The position numbers and the translations under genes were made by a program. The notes below the pieces were generated by a model. It was not told where the DNA came from. It made no database searches and saw nothing but the letters and a program-made list of their open reading frames with translations. A stretch of 64,000 nt of DNA from Aurantimonas coralicida. Its GTDB lineage: Bacteria; Pseudomonadota; Alphaproteobacteria; Rhizobiales; Rhizobiaceae. Positions 16,714 through 26,472 of the stretch are shown piece after piece (within the stretch, counting starts at the first letter, position 1; each line of letters opens with the position of its first letter). Where the stretch lies: the NCBI GenBank assembly GCA_011050685.1, contig DRFF01000169.1:23476-87475 (forward strand), read 5' to 3'.

Positions 16714-19700
16714 ATGCCGAAACGCACCGACATCCACACCATCCTCATCATCGGTGCCGGCCCGATCATCATCGGCCAGGCCTGCGAATTCGACTATTCC
16801 GGCACCCAGGCCTGCAAGGCGCTGAAGGAGGAAGGCTACCGGATCGTCCTGGTCAATTCGAACCCCGCGACGATCATGACCGACCCCGATCTCGCCGACG
16901 CCACCTATATCGAGCCGATCACGCCCGAAGTGGTCGCCAAGATCATCGCCAAGGAGCGGCCGGACGCGATCCTGCCGACGATGGGCGGGCAGACGGCGCT
17001 GAACACGGCGCTGTCGCTGCGGCGCATGGGCGTCCTGGAGAAATACGGTGTCGAGATGATCGGCGCCGACGCGAACGCCATCGACAAGGCCGAGGACCGC
17101 GCCCTCTTCCGCGAGGCGATGGCGAAAATCGGCCTGGAGACGCCGCGCTCGCTGCTGGCCAACGCCACCGATGCCAAGGCCGCCGACCGCCGGGTCCATG
17201 ACGACCGCAAGGCCGAGATCATCCACGCGATCTCCGATCCGGCCGAGCGGGACGCGGCGCTGACCGCGCTCGAGGACGCGTGGCAGCTTGGCGAATCCGA
17301 TCGCAAGCAGCGCTACATGACACGGGCGCTGGCCGCCGCGGCGGAGGCGCTCGACGCGGTCGGCCTGCCGGCGATCATCCGCCCGTCCTTTACTCTCGGC
17401 GGAACCGGCGGCGGCATCGCCTACAACCGCTCGGAATTCTTCGAGATCGTCGAGGGCGGGCTCGACGCCTCGCCGACCACCGAAGTGCTAGTCGAGGAGA
17501 GCGTGCTCGGCTGGAAAGAGTACGAGATGGAGGTCGTTCGCGACAAGGCGGACAATTGCATCATCATCTGCTCGATCGAGAACATCGACCCGATGGGCGT
17601 CCATACCGGGGATTCGATCACCGTCGCGCCGGCGCTGACCTTGACCGACAAGGAATACCAGATCATGCGCAACGCCTCGATCGCGGTGTTGCGCGAGATC
17701 GGGGTGGAAACCGGCGGCTCGAACGTGCAGTTCGCGGTGAACCCGGAGGACGGCCGCCTGGTCGTCATCGAGATGAACCCGCGCGTCTCCCGCTCATCGG
17801 CGCTGGCTTCCAAGGCGACCGGCTTTCCGATCGCCCGGGTCGCGGCGAAGCTCGCCGTCGGCTACACGCTCGACGAACTCGACAACGACATCACCGGCGG
17901 CGCGACGCCGGCCTCGTTCGAGCCCTCGATCGACTATGTCGTGACCAAGATCCCGCGTTTCGCCTTCGAGAAATTCCCCGGGGCCGAGCCGTATCTGACC
18001 ACGGCAATGAAGTCGGTCGGCGAGGTCATGGCGATCGGCCGGACCTTCGAGGAATCGCTGCAAAAGGCGCTGAGAGGCTTGGAGACCGGACTTGACGGGC
18101 TCGACGAGATCGAGATTCCGGGCATTGGCGAAGGCGACGACAAGAACGCCATCCGCGCCGCTCTCGGCACACCGACGCCGGATCGGCTGCTGATGGTCGC
18201 CCAGGCGCTGCGCATGGGCACCAGTCCGGAGCAGGTTCACCAATCCTGCAAGATCGACCCGTGGTTCATCGCCCGCATCAAGGCGATCATCGACCTCGAG
18301 GCGCGAGTTCGCGAGCACGGATTGCCCAAGGACGCCGACAATCTGCGCTTTTTGAAGTCGGTCGGCTTTTCCGATGCCCGGCTGGCGAAGCTCGTCGGTC
18401 AGGATGAGGCGGATGTCGCCGCCTTGCGGGACCGGCTCGACATTCATCCGGTCTACAAGCGGATCGACACCTGCGCCGCCGAATTCGCCTCGCCGACCCC
18501 TTACATGTACTCGACCTACGAGCGGCCCTTCGCCGGCGCGCCGCGGTCCGAGGCCGAGGTCAGCGACGCCAAGAAGGTGGTCATCCTCGGCGGCGGCCCG
18601 AACCGGATCGGCCAGGGCATCGAGTTCGATTATTGCTGCTGCCACGCCGCCTTCGCCCTCAAGGACGCGGGCTTCGAGGCGATCATGATCAACTGCAATC
18701 CCGAGACCGTCTCGACCGACTACGACACGTCGGACCGGCTGTATTTCGAGCCACTGACGGCCGAGGACGTGCTGGAGATCCTGAAGGTCGAACAGGCCAG
18801 GGGGACGCTGCAGGGGGTCATCGTGCAGTTCGGCGGCCAGACGCCGCTGAAGCTCGCCGACGCCCTCGAAAAGGCCGGCATTCCCATCCTCGGCACCTCG
18901 CCGGACGCGATCGACCTCGCCGAGGATCGCGACCGCTTTCAAAAGCTGCTCACCGATCTGGGTCTGCGCCAGCCGCGCAACGGCATCGCCCGCTCGGTCG
19001 AGGAAGCGCGCAAGATCGTCGCCGAAATCGGCTATCCGGTGGTCATTCGCCCGTCCTACGTGCTCGGCGGCCGGGCGATGGAGATCGTCCGCAACGAACC
19101 GCAGTTCGAGCGCTACATCACCCATGCCGTGGTCGTCTCGGGCAAATCGCCGGTGCTGATCGACTCCTATCTCAAGGACGCGATCGAGGTGGACGTCGAC
19201 TGCCTGTCGGACGGCTCATCCACCTATGTGGCCGGCATCATGGAGCACATCGAGGAAGCCGGCATCCATTCCGGCGATTCGGCCTGTTCGCTGCCGGTCC
19301 GCTCGCTGTCGACGGCGATCACCGACGAGCTTGCCCGCCAGACCCGCGACATGGCGCTGGCGCTCAAGGTCGGCGGCCTGATGAACGTCCAGTTCGCCAT
19401 CAAGGGCGACGACATCTATGTCCTGGAGGTCAATCCCCGCGCCTCGCGCACCGTGCCCTTCGTCGCCAAGACCATCGGCTCGCCGATCGCCAAGGTCGCG
19501 GCGCGGATCATGGCCGGCGAAACCCTCGATACGGCCTTCGCGGCCTATGGTGGCGCGCCCGACCCGCGCGGCCTGAAGCACATCGCGGTCAAGGAGGCGG
19601 TGTTCCCGTTCGCCCGCTTCCCCGGCGTCGACACCCTGCTCGGCCCGGAGATGCGCTCGACCGGCGAGGTCATGGGCCTCGATTACGACTTCGCCGTCGC

Positions 19701-20145
19701 CTTCGCCAAGTCGCAGCTCGGCGCCGGTGTCGACCTGCCGCGCGACGGTACGGTGTTCATCTCGGTTCGTGACGGGGACAAGCAGCGGGCCCTCGCGCCC
19801 GTCCGCCGGCTCTACGACCTCGGCTTCAAAGTGATCGCGACGGGCGGCACCCAGCGCTTCCTCATCGATAACGGGATCGCCGCCGAGAAGATCAACAAGG
19901 TCCTGGAGGGACGCCCGCATATCGAGGACGCGATTCGCAACCGTCAGGTGCAGCTCGTCCTCAACACCACGGAGGGCGCCAAGGCGCTGTCCGATTCGCG
20001 CTCGCTGCGCCGCGCGGCGTTGATCCACAAGGTGCCGTACTACACGACCTTGGCCGGGATGAGCGCCGCCGCCGAGGCGATCGCCGCACTCCGGACCGGC
20101 AATCTTGAAGTTCGGCCGTTGCAATCGTACTTTACGGCTGCCTGA
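16714..20145 (+). CDS. carB: Carbamoyl-phosphate synthase large subunit CarB
   Basis: The 1143-residue product makes carbamoyl phosphate from bicarbonate, ammonia and two ATP. Two ATP-grasp halves are visible: the first begins [22 protein letters not shown], the second [23 protein letters not shown]-terminal allosteric MGS-like domain follows ([32 protein letters not shown]). A Lys/Asp/Ala-rich insert of about 80 residues splits the first ATP-grasp domain (around residues 155-235), as in other alphaproteobacterial CarB. The start at 16714 gives [10 protein letters not shown], the standard opening. Confidence 0.98.
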   Translation: MPKRTDIHTILIIGAGPIIIGQACEFDYSGTQACKALKEEGYRIVLVNSNPATIMTDPDLADATYIEPITPEVVAKIIAKERPDAILPTMGGQTALNTALSLRRMGVLEKYGVEMIGADANAIDKAEDRALFREAMAKIGLETPRSLLANATDAKAADRRVHDDRKAEIIHAISDPAERDAALTALEDAWQLGESDRKQRYMTRALAAAAEALDAVGLPAIIRPSFTLGGTGGGIAYNRSEFFEIVEGGLDASPTTEVLVEESVLGWKEYEMEVVRDKADNCIIICSIENIDPMGVHTGDSITVAPALTLTDKEYQIMRNASIAVLREIGVETGGSNVQFAVNPEDGRLVVIEMNPRVSRSSALASKATGFPIARVAAKLAVGYTLDELDNDITGGATPASFEPSIDYVVTKIPRFAFEKFPGAEPYLTTAMKSVGEVMAIGRTFEESLQKALRGLETGLDGLDEIEIPGIGEGDDKNAIRAALGTPTPDRLLMVAQALRMGTSPEQVHQSCKIDPWFIARIKAIIDLEARVREHGLPKDADNLRFLKSVGFSDARLAKLVGQDEADVAALRDRLDIHPVYKRIDTCAAEFASPTPYMYSTYERPFAGAPRSEAEVSDAKKVVILGGGPNRIGQGIEFDYCCCHAAFALKDAGFEAIMINCNPETVSTDYDTSDRLYFEPLTAEDVLEILKVEQARGTLQGVIVQFGGQTPLKLADALEKAGIPILGTSPDAIDLAEDRDRFQKLLTDLGLRQPRNGIARSVEEARKIVAEIGYPVVIRPSYVLGGRAMEIVRNEPQFERYITHAVVVSGKSPVLIDSYLKDAIEVDVDCLSDGSSTYVAGIMEHIEEAGIHSGDSACSLPVRSLSTAITDELARQTRDMALALKVGGLMNVQFAIKGDDIYVLEVNPRASRTVPFVAKTIGSPIAKVAARIMAGETLDTAFAAYGGAPDPRGLKHIAVKEAVFPFARFPGVDTLLGPEMRSTGEVMGLDYDFAVAFAKSQLGAGVDLPRDGTVFISVRDGDKQRALAPVRRLYDLGFKVIATGGTQRFLIDNGIAAEKINKVLEGRPHIEDAIRNRQVQLVLNTTEGAKALSDSRSLRRAALIHKVPYYTTLAGMSAAAEAIAALRTGNLEVRPLQSYFTAA

Positions 20146-20329
20146 CTAAAACGCGCCCTTCGGACGGGACGCCAGGCACCGTCACTGTCCGGATTGTCTC
20201 GCTGGTTCCGAACGGTCGCTGCCGTTCGGGGCCGGTTTATTATTGTGCTCCGGCGTCGGGCCTCGGCCTGCCGGCAACCAACGAAAAGACGATGTCGCGG
20301 CACGCCCGCGCATGGGAAAGGTGGAGGCC

Positions 20330-20803
20330 ATGGAAAAGGTCCCGATGACGACCCACGGGTTTGATGCGCTACGGGAGGAGCTTCGCCGTCGCCAACAGGA
20401 AGAGCGGCCACGGATCATCCAGGCGATCTCCGAGGCGCGCGCACACGGGGACCTGTCGGAAAACGCCGAGTACCATGCCGCCAAGGAGTCCCAGAGCCTG
20501 AACGAGGGGCGCATCTTCGAGTTGGAGGACCTGACCGCCCGCGCCGAGGTCATCGACGTCAAGAAGCTGTCCGGCGACAAGGTGAAGTTCGGCGCGACGG
20601 TCAAGCTCGTCGACGAGGATACCGAGGCGGAGAAGGTCTATCAGATCGTCGGCGACCAGGAAGCCGACGTGAAGATGGGACGCATCTCGATCTCCTCGCC
20701 GATCGCCCGCGCCTTGATCGGCAAGGGCGAGGGCGACACCGTCGAGGTCGCGGCGCCGGGCGGCGCAAGGTCCTACGAGATCCTTCAGGTCAGCTGGGCG
20801 TAG
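20330..20803 (+). CDS. greA: Transcription elongation factor GreA
   Basis: The 157-residue product rescues backtracked RNA polymerase by stimulating transcript cleavage. The start at 20330 follows AAAGGTGGAGG and gives the usual [18 protein letters not shown]. The coiled-coil domain carries the acidic tip motif [21 protein letters not shown] with the catalytic DxxEN acids. The globular domain ends [27 protein letters not shown]. Length and motifs are normal. The carB-greA order occurs in related genomes. Confidence 0.97.
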   Translation: MEKVPMTTHGFDALREELRRRQQEERPRIIQAISEARAHGDLSENAEYHAAKESQSLNEGRIFELEDLTARAEVIDVKKLSGDKVKFGATVKLVDEDTEAEKVYQIVGDQEADVKMGRISISSPIARALIGKGEGDTVEVAAPGGARSYEILQVSWA

Positions 20804-20968
20804 GCGCAAAGGACCTTCGAGACGGCACACCCTGTCCCCAAGGAAAGAGGGGATGGGGTGCGTGCAAGCGCGTGGGCGAGGTTTGGCGGTGCTGAAACGG
20901 CCCCCCTGCCCTTCGCCGTCGCTTGAGCTGGCCGTAAGGGTCGAATGCGCCGTGACGGAGTCGCCCAG

Positions 20969-22024
20969 ATGAACGTTCGAGACATCGCGGTCATCGCGCC
21001 GAACTTCAAACGCCGGCTGTCCGGCGTGACCTCGACGATCGTCCAGCTCGTCCCCCTCCAAGCACGCTCGCTCGGAATCGCGGCGCTGGGACCGGGTTTG
21101 CCGGACCACCTGCCGAAGTTGCGTCTTCACGACATGCCCGGCCTCTGGTCGCGTCCGACAGGACGGCCGTTCCGCATTTGGCATGCCCGGCGCAACGTGG
21201 AGATGCTGGCCGGCATCGTGCTGCGCGACATCCTGCGGATGCCGCTGCGGCTCGTCTTCACCTCCGCCGCGCAACGCCGCCACACCGGCTGGACGCGCGG
21301 GCTCATCCGGCGCATGGACGCGGTGATCGCGACGAGCGGCAGGAGCGCCGGCTACCTCACGGTCCCGGCCGAGATCGTCCTGCACGGCATCGACCTCGAT
21401 CGCTTTCATCCGGCACCGTCGCGCGAGGCACAGAAGGCCGAGCTCGGTCTCGCCGGGCGGCGGCTGATCGGTTGCTCGGGGCGCATCCGCCACCAGAAGG
21501 GCACCGACCTGTTCATCGACGCGATGATCGCCCTCTTGCCGCGCCATCCCGAATGGACAGCCATCGTCACCGGCCGCGCCACGGCAGAGCACGCAGGGTT
21601 CGACGCCGATCTGCGGCGCCGCGTCGAGGCCGCCGGGCTCCATGAACGCATCCGCTTCCTCGGCGAGGTCGAGGATGTGACGGCGTGGTTCCGGGCCTTC
21701 GATCTTTACGTCGCGCCGCCGCGCAACGAGGGCTTCGGCCTGACCCCGCTGGAAGCGATGGCGTCCGGCGCCGCGGTCGTCGTCAGCGACGCCGGCGCGT
21801 TCCGGGACATGGTCATCGAGGGCGAGACCGGACGCATCGTTCCGGTCGGCGACGAAAAAGCGCTCGCGGCGGCCGTCGAGGCCTATCTGTCCGACCCCGA
21901 TGCTTTAGCGCGCGCCGGCGCTTCGGCGCTCGCCCATGTCAGGGCGAAATTTCCCCTGGCGCGCGAGGCTGCGGAAATCCAGCGTGTCTATGAACGGCTC
22001 TGGTCCGCCGCGGACCGTGGCTGA
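20969..22024 (+). CDS. lpsB: LPS core mannosyltransferase, LpsB/LpcC type (GT4)
   Basis: The 351-residue product starts at 20969, eight bases after GGAG. The opening RDIAVIAPNFKRRLSGVTSTI, the segment VFTSAAQRRHTGWTRGLIRRMDAVIATS and HGIDLDRFHP match the rhizobial LpsB/LpcC enzymes. Those enzymes add mannose to Kdo in the LPS core. The GT-B C-terminal domain has SGRIRHQKGTDLFIDAM and the donor-binding motif PPRNEGFGLTPLEAMASGAAVV. It acts at the cytoplasmic face of the inner membrane. Its last 37 bases overlap the 3' end of the opposing glycosyltransferase gene. Confidence 0.9.
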   Translation: MNVRDIAVIAPNFKRRLSGVTSTIVQLVPLQARSLGIAALGPGLPDHLPKLRLHDMPGLWSRPTGRPFRIWHARRNVEMLAGIVLRDILRMPLRLVFTSAAQRRHTGWTRGLIRRMDAVIATSGRSAGYLTVPAEIVLHGIDLDRFHPAPSREAQKAELGLAGRRLIGCSGRIRHQKGTDLFIDAMIALLPRHPEWTAIVTGRATAEHAGFDADLRRRVEAAGLHERIRFLGEVEDVTAWFRAFDLYVAPPRNEGFGLTPLEAMASGAAVVVSDAGAFRDMVIEGETGRIVPVGDEKALAAAVEAYLSDPDALARAGASALAHVRAKFPLAREAAEIQRVYERLWSAADRG

Positions 22025-22797
22025 AAATCGCCATCGTCGACCCGCGTTCGCCGGTACCGCCGGCCGAACAGGCGCATGACATGGTCTCCCGCCAGCTTCA
22101 CCTGCGTCGTCAGGCGCCGGAGGTGGAAGGGCAAATTTTCGGGTGTGACCGCAAGCCGTTGCCGGGAGGCCTGAATGGTCGAACCGATGGGGATCGGCGG
22201 TTCGATGCCCCTCGCCTTCAGGATGTGCAGCTGCATCGCGAGCGCCGGCTCCACCTGATAGGATACGAGGCGTTTCAGCGAATGGATGAAGGCATCCACT
22301 GGCGCGGCCCCGAGCCGGGCGCGCGCCAGCAGCTTCTGTGCGCCGCTCGGCCACAGCAGATAGGCAGCCGATCCTGATTTGTCGCGATGAACCCGGACGA
22401 TGGAGATTGCGCCGAGCGCACGCCCGTTGCGCGCAACGAACCGCTTGCGGTCGAAGCTCTCCAGATTGACCAGATCGACATCGGTCAATCCGGTCAATCG
22501 CGGCAACGCCGCGGCAAGTCGGCCGGAGAGCACCACGTCGTCCTCCAGGACCAGCATGGGCTCCTTGCCGCGAGCCAGTTCGGACCACAGCGTCTGGTGG
22601 GACAGGAAGCAGGCCAGCTCCGGCTTCGTCAGCGGCCGCTCCCAGCCTTTCCCGAGGGTGCGCGCGGTCTCGTCCGAGATATCGTCCGCACGGACAGCTG
22701 GAAAACGCTCGAAGCGCAGCCCGAGCGCGGCGCTCTGTTCTTCCATGAAGGCGCGCCGTTCGATGGCCCTATCGAGATTGATATAGACGATACGCAT
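21988..22797 (-). CDS. Glycosyltransferase family 25 (LPS biosynthesis)
   Basis: The 269-residue product opens MRIVYINLDRAIERR, the GT25 signature, then has a LTKPELACFLSHQTLWSELARG segment and the acidic metal-binding motif PMLVLEDDVVLS. A second block YLLWPSGAQKLL and VDAFIHSL is also typical. GT25 enzymes transfer sugars, often galactose, in LPS outer core. The gene converges on lpsB and overlaps its 3' end by 37 bases, so the last dozen residues of each share DNA. A short C-terminal basic tail follows the catalytic domain. Confidence 0.9.
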   Translation of the reverse strand: MRIVYINLDRAIERRAFMEEQSAALGLRFERFPAVRADDISDETARTLGKGWERPLTKPELACFLSHQTLWSELARGKEPMLVLEDDVVLSGRLAAALPRLTGLTDVDLVNLESFDRKRFVARNGRALGAISIVRVHRDKSGSAAYLLWPSGAQKLLARARLGAAPVDAFIHSLKRLVSYQVEPALAMQLHILKARGIEPPIPIGSTIQASRQRLAVTPENLPFHLRRLTTQVKLAGDHVMRLFGRRYRRTRVDDGDFQPRSAADQSRS

Positions 22798-22859
22798 GCG
22801 GGCTCCCGGTCAGCTCCGATCGAGGGACGGCCCAGCGACCGGGACGGCGCACACCACCA

Positions 22860-24245
22860 TCAATCCAGCCAGACCGACGGAAACAGCAGGATGAGAACGG
22901 TTACCAGTTCCAGCCGGCCGAGCAGCATGCCGATCGACAGGATCCACAAGACCGGATCCGGGAGCGAGCCGAAATTGCCCGCCGGGCCGATGATCTGTCC
23001 GAAGGCGGGACCGACATTGGCCAGCGCCGTCAACGATCCGGTAAAGGCGGTGACGATGTCGAGGCCGAACATCGTCAGCAACACCGTGCCCATCAACAGC
23101 GCGCCGAAAAACAGGAAGAAGAAGATCGTGACCGTCTGGATGGTCTGCGGCGAGATGTCGTCATTGCCGTATTTCAAGCGAATGATCGCATGCGGCCGCA
23201 CCAGCCGGCGAAAGCTCGAGCGGACCAGCAGATAAAGGATGACCAGCCGGTTGGCCTTGATGCCGCCGGTCGTCGACCCGGCGCAGCCGCCGAGGAAGGT
23301 GGCGAGAAAGAACAGGCCGATCGCGGCATTCGACCACAGCGTATAGTCTTCGGACGCATAACCCGTAGTGGTGATGATCGAGACCAGATTGAACGCCGAG
23401 GACAGCAGCGCCTCGCCGAAGGGCGTGTCGTTCACGACCCGGCGCGTCACCGCCATGGCGAGACTCAGCACCAGGCAGATCATCAGGAAGACGGCGATCT
23501 GGGGGTCGCGCCATAGCTGGAAGCGTCTCGGCAGGAACGCCCTGATGTAGATCACGAAGGGCAATGCCCCAAGGATCATGAACACTATGGCGGCGAGCAG
23601 GATGCGCTTGTCTTCGAAATACCCGATCGAACCATCATGCGTCGAAAAGCCGGCGGTCGCCACGGTCGTCATGGCGTGATTGACTGCGTCGAAGAAGCTC
23701 ATCCCGAGAGCGGTGTAGGTTATCGCGCAAAGGGTGGTCAGGACGACATAGGCCGTGACCAGTCCGCCGACCAGCTGGTTGATCCGGGGCAGGACCTTGT
23801 CCGACTTGTCCGAACTTTCCATGTGGAAAAGCGCCAACCCACCGGCCTGCAGCGATGGCAGGATCAAGAGCACCATGCCGACGATGCCGATGCCGCCGAG
23901 CCATTGCAGCAGCGACCGCCACATCAAGATGCCCGGCGACAGCGCGTCGAGGCCGGAGATCACCGTCGAACCGGTCGTCGTCAGCCCCGACATGGACTCG
24001 AAGAAGGCACCGGCGAAGGTGACATTGACCTCCGAAAAATAGATCGGCAGCGAGCCGACGAGAACCGCCACCAGCCAGACTGTCGTGACAAGCAAGAAGC
24101 CGAGTCTCTGGGTGAATTTGGGGCGTTCGCCGCGCGTCGCCACGGCGACGAGCACGCTGACCATGCCGACCAGCAGGCTGGTGCCGATGAAAACCCGCCA
24201 TTCCTCGTTTTCGTCGGCAAGGTCCACCAGTGCCGGAATGATCAT
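22860..24245 (-). CDS. trkH: TrkH-family potassium uptake protein
   Basis: The product, 461 residues from the first ATG, is the pore subunit of a Trk K+ system. Hydrophobic segments and the four pore-loop signatures are visible: MSGLTTTGSTVI, TTVATAGFSTHDGSI, SIITTTGYASEDY and ALANVGPAFG. The regulatory TrkA partner is not in the window. The start is doubtful: upstream of the ATG the frame continues for about 27 sense codons that read like the end of the first membrane helix (TIAHVTSIFGLALAAA) before a TAG at 24333-24335, with no ATG, GTG or TTG in that stretch. Either a rare start codon is used or the helix is short. Confidence 0.92.
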   Translation of the reverse strand: MIIPALVDLADENEEWRVFIGTSLLVGMVSVLVAVATRGERPKFTQRLGFLLVTTVWLVAVLVGSLPIYFSEVNVTFAGAFFESMSGLTTTGSTVISGLDALSPGILMWRSLLQWLGGIGIVGMVLLILPSLQAGGLALFHMESSDKSDKVLPRINQLVGGLVTAYVVLTTLCAITYTALGMSFFDAVNHAMTTVATAGFSTHDGSIGYFEDKRILLAAIVFMILGALPFVIYIRAFLPRRFQLWRDPQIAVFLMICLVLSLAMAVTRRVVNDTPFGEALLSSAFNLVSIITTTGYASEDYTLWSNAAIGLFFLATFLGGCAGSTTGGIKANRLVILYLLVRSSFRRLVRPHAIIRLKYGNDDISPQTIQTVTIFFFLFFGALLMGTVLLTMFGLDIVTAFTGSLTALANVGPAFGQIIGPAGNFGSLPDPVLWILSIGMLLGRLELVTVLILLFPSVWLD

Positions 24246-24514
24246 CGCCGCCGCCAGTGCGAGCCCGAAAATCGAGGTGACGTGGGCGATGGTCCTGAAA
24301 ATGGAACGGCTCCGGGAAAATGCAGGCCAGCGCTAAAGGGCCATGAAACAGCGGGCTTTCATATCCTCTCGCCCCCGGATCGGCAATCGGTGCAACGCTC
24401 CATGCCGCCGTCAACAGCTCTCGGACGCCTTGTGTTGCAGCACCGCACCCCCTCGTCTATTGAACGGGCCGACTTGCGATGCCATCTGCCAGACGCCAAT
24501 CGAGCGAGGCCGTC

Positions 24515-25486
24515 ATGACCGAACGCCATGTGGACATTCTGATCGTCGGATCTGGTCCTGCAGGATACACCGCCGCGATCTACGCGGCACGCGCCATGAT
24601 GAAGCCGCTGCTCGTCGCCGGCCTTCAGGAAGGCGGCCAGCTGACCATCACGACCGATGTAGAGAACTATCCGGGCTATGCCGAACCCGTCCAGGGTCCG
24701 TGGATGATGGAGCAGATGAAGAGCCAGGCGCTCAATGTCGGAGCGGAGATCGCCAGCGACGTCATTGTCGAGGCCGATCTCGACCGGCGGCCGTTTCGAC
24801 TGACCGGCGATTCGGGCGCGGTCTACACCTGCGACGCGCTGATCATCGCCACCGGCGCCCAGGCCAAATGGCTCGGCCTGGAAAGCGAGACGACCTTTCA
24901 GGGCTTCGGCGTCTCGGCCTGCGCCACCTGCGACGGATTCTTCTACCGCGGCAAGGACGTCGTCGTTGTCGGCGGCGGCAACACGGCCGTGGAAGAAGCG
25001 CTCTATCTGTCGCATATCGCCAAGTCGGTTACCCTGGTGCATCGCCGGAACGAATTGCGATCCGAGCGCATCCTGCAGAACCGCCTGTTTGCCGCCGACA
25101 ATGTCGAAATCGTCTGGGACACCGAGGTCGAGGAGATCCTGGGGGTCGTCAAGCCGCTGAAATCGGTCAATGGCGTTCGCCTGAAAAACCGCGTGAGCGG
25201 CGAGGTCAGCGAGCGGGCGACCGACGGCGTGTTCGTCGCCATCGGCCACGCGCCGGCGGTCGAGTTATTCGTCGGAAAGTTGAAACAGAAGCCGTCCGGC
25301 TATCTGTGGGTGGAACCCGGCACGACACAGACTTCGGTGCCGGGCGTCTATGCGGCGGGCGACGTCGCCGACGACGTCTATCGCCAAGCGGTGACCGCGG
25401 CCGGCCTCGGTTGCATGGCAGCACTGGAAGCCGAGAAATGGCTCGCCGCCCAGGCGCTCGACAACGAACGCCAAGCGGCGGAATAG
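24515..25486 (+). CDS. trxB: Thioredoxin reductase TrxB
   Basis: The 323-residue flavoprotein transfers electrons from NADPH to thioredoxin. It has the FAD-binding motif ILIVGSGPAGYTAAIYAAR, the redox-active pair in SACATCDGFF (about residues 136 and 139), the NADPH motif VVVVGGGNTAVEEALYLS, and the C-terminal PGVYAAGDVADDVYRQAVTAAGLGCMAA. The start at 24515 is preferred over one 36 bases upstream because the family opening MTERHVDILIVG begins there. The LsrB-type regulator follows 60 bases downstream, an arrangement conserved in Rhizobiales. Confidence 0.97.
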   Translation: MTERHVDILIVGSGPAGYTAAIYAARAMMKPLLVAGLQEGGQLTITTDVENYPGYAEPVQGPWMMEQMKSQALNVGAEIASDVIVEADLDRRPFRLTGDSGAVYTCDALIIATGAQAKWLGLESETTFQGFGVSACATCDGFFYRGKDVVVVGGGNTAVEEALYLSHIAKSVTLVHRRNELRSERILQNRLFAADNVEIVWDTEVEEILGVVKPLKSVNGVRLKNRVSGEVSERATDGVFVAIGHAPAVELFVGKLKQKPSGYLWVEPGTTQTSVPGVYAAGDVADDVYRQAVTAAGLGCMAALEAEKWLAAQALDNERQAAE

Positions 25487-25545
25487 CGGCAGCGGGCGGG
25501 CGTCTTGGAACGCCCCGCTCCAAAGCCGTCTGGAGATGACACCCC

Positions 25546-26442
25546 ATGGCGCTCGACTGGGACAAACTGCGGATTTTTCACGCAGCCGCGGAAGCCGGCT
25601 CGTTTACCCACGCCGCCGACGCTCTCAACCTCAGCCAGTCGGCGATCAGCCGGCAGGTCGCCGCCCTTGAGCAGGAGATCGGCGCGCCGCTGTTTCATCG
25701 GCACGCTCGCGGCCTGGTGCTGTCCGAACAGGGCGAACTGCTGTTCCAGACCGCCAATGAGGTTCTCAAGCGGCTGGAACAGGTCCGCATGCAGCTCACC
25801 GAAACCCGCGAGAAGCCAACCGGCAAGCTGCGCGTGACCACCACGGTCGGCCTCGGCTCCGGCTGGCTGACGGAGCGCTCGAAGGAATTTCTCGAGCTTT
25901 ACCCCGAACTCGAGCTGCAGCTGGTCTTCGATAACGAGGAGATCGACCTGACGATGCGCAAGGCGGACGCGGCGATCCGCCTCAGACAGCCGCAGCAGCC
26001 GGACCTGATCCAGCGCCGCCTGTTCACCGTGCATCTTCACGTCTACGCCGCGCCGTCGTACCTCGCCCGCTTCGGGCCGCTGGAAACGATCGAAGATCTC
26101 GACAAGCACCGGATCATCACCTTCGGCGAGCCGGCTCCGAACTATCTGCGCAATCTGAACACGCTCGAAACGGTCGGCCTTCCAGAGGGCAAAATGCGCC
26201 ACCCGATCCTGCAGATCAACAATCTGATCGCCATCCGCTCGGCCATCGAGAGCGGCATCGGCGTGGCGCTGCTGCCGGACTACATGATCGACAAGCGCGC
26301 CAAGCTCGTGCAGGTTCTGCCGGAGATGGAGATGCCGACTTTCGACACCTATCTTTGCTACCCCGAGCAGATGCGCAATGCGGCGAAGCTCAAGGTCTTC
26401 CGCGATTTCCTGATCTCGAAGGCGCGCACCTGGGCCTTTTAA
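25546..26442 (+). CDS. lsrB: LysR-family regulator of the LsrB/VtlR type
   Basis: The 298-residue product closely follows the LsrB (Sinorhizobium) and VtlR (Agrobacterium, Brucella) pattern: MALDWDKLRIFHAAAEAGSFTHAADALNLSQSAISRQV as winged HTH, then LRVTTTVGLGSGWLTE, LVFDNEEIDLTMRKADAAIRLRQPQQ and FGEPAPNYL. In those species it controls envelope, small-RNA (AbcR) and oxidative-stress genes and is needed for symbiosis or virulence. Position right after trxB supports the assignment. Only one cysteine is visible (about residue 271), which matters because redox sensing has been described for the Sinorhizobium protein. Confidence 0.88.
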   Translation: MALDWDKLRIFHAAAEAGSFTHAADALNLSQSAISRQVAALEQEIGAPLFHRHARGLVLSEQGELLFQTANEVLKRLEQVRMQLTETREKPTGKLRVTTTVGLGSGWLTERSKEFLELYPELELQLVFDNEEIDLTMRKADAAIRLRQPQQPDLIQRRLFTVHLHVYAAPSYLARFGPLETIEDLDKHRIITFGEPAPNYLRNLNTLETVGLPEGKMRHPILQINNLIAIRSAIESGIGVALLPDYMIDKRAKLVQVLPEMEMPTFDTYLCYPEQMRNAAKLKVFRDFLISKARTWAF

Positions 26443-26472
26443 GCGAGCAGCTCGGATAGTCTGGTAGACGGC

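Noticed and set aside
17794..19125. 443-codon minus-strand frame opposite carB
   Set aside because: Antisense shadow; carB motifs cover the whole region.
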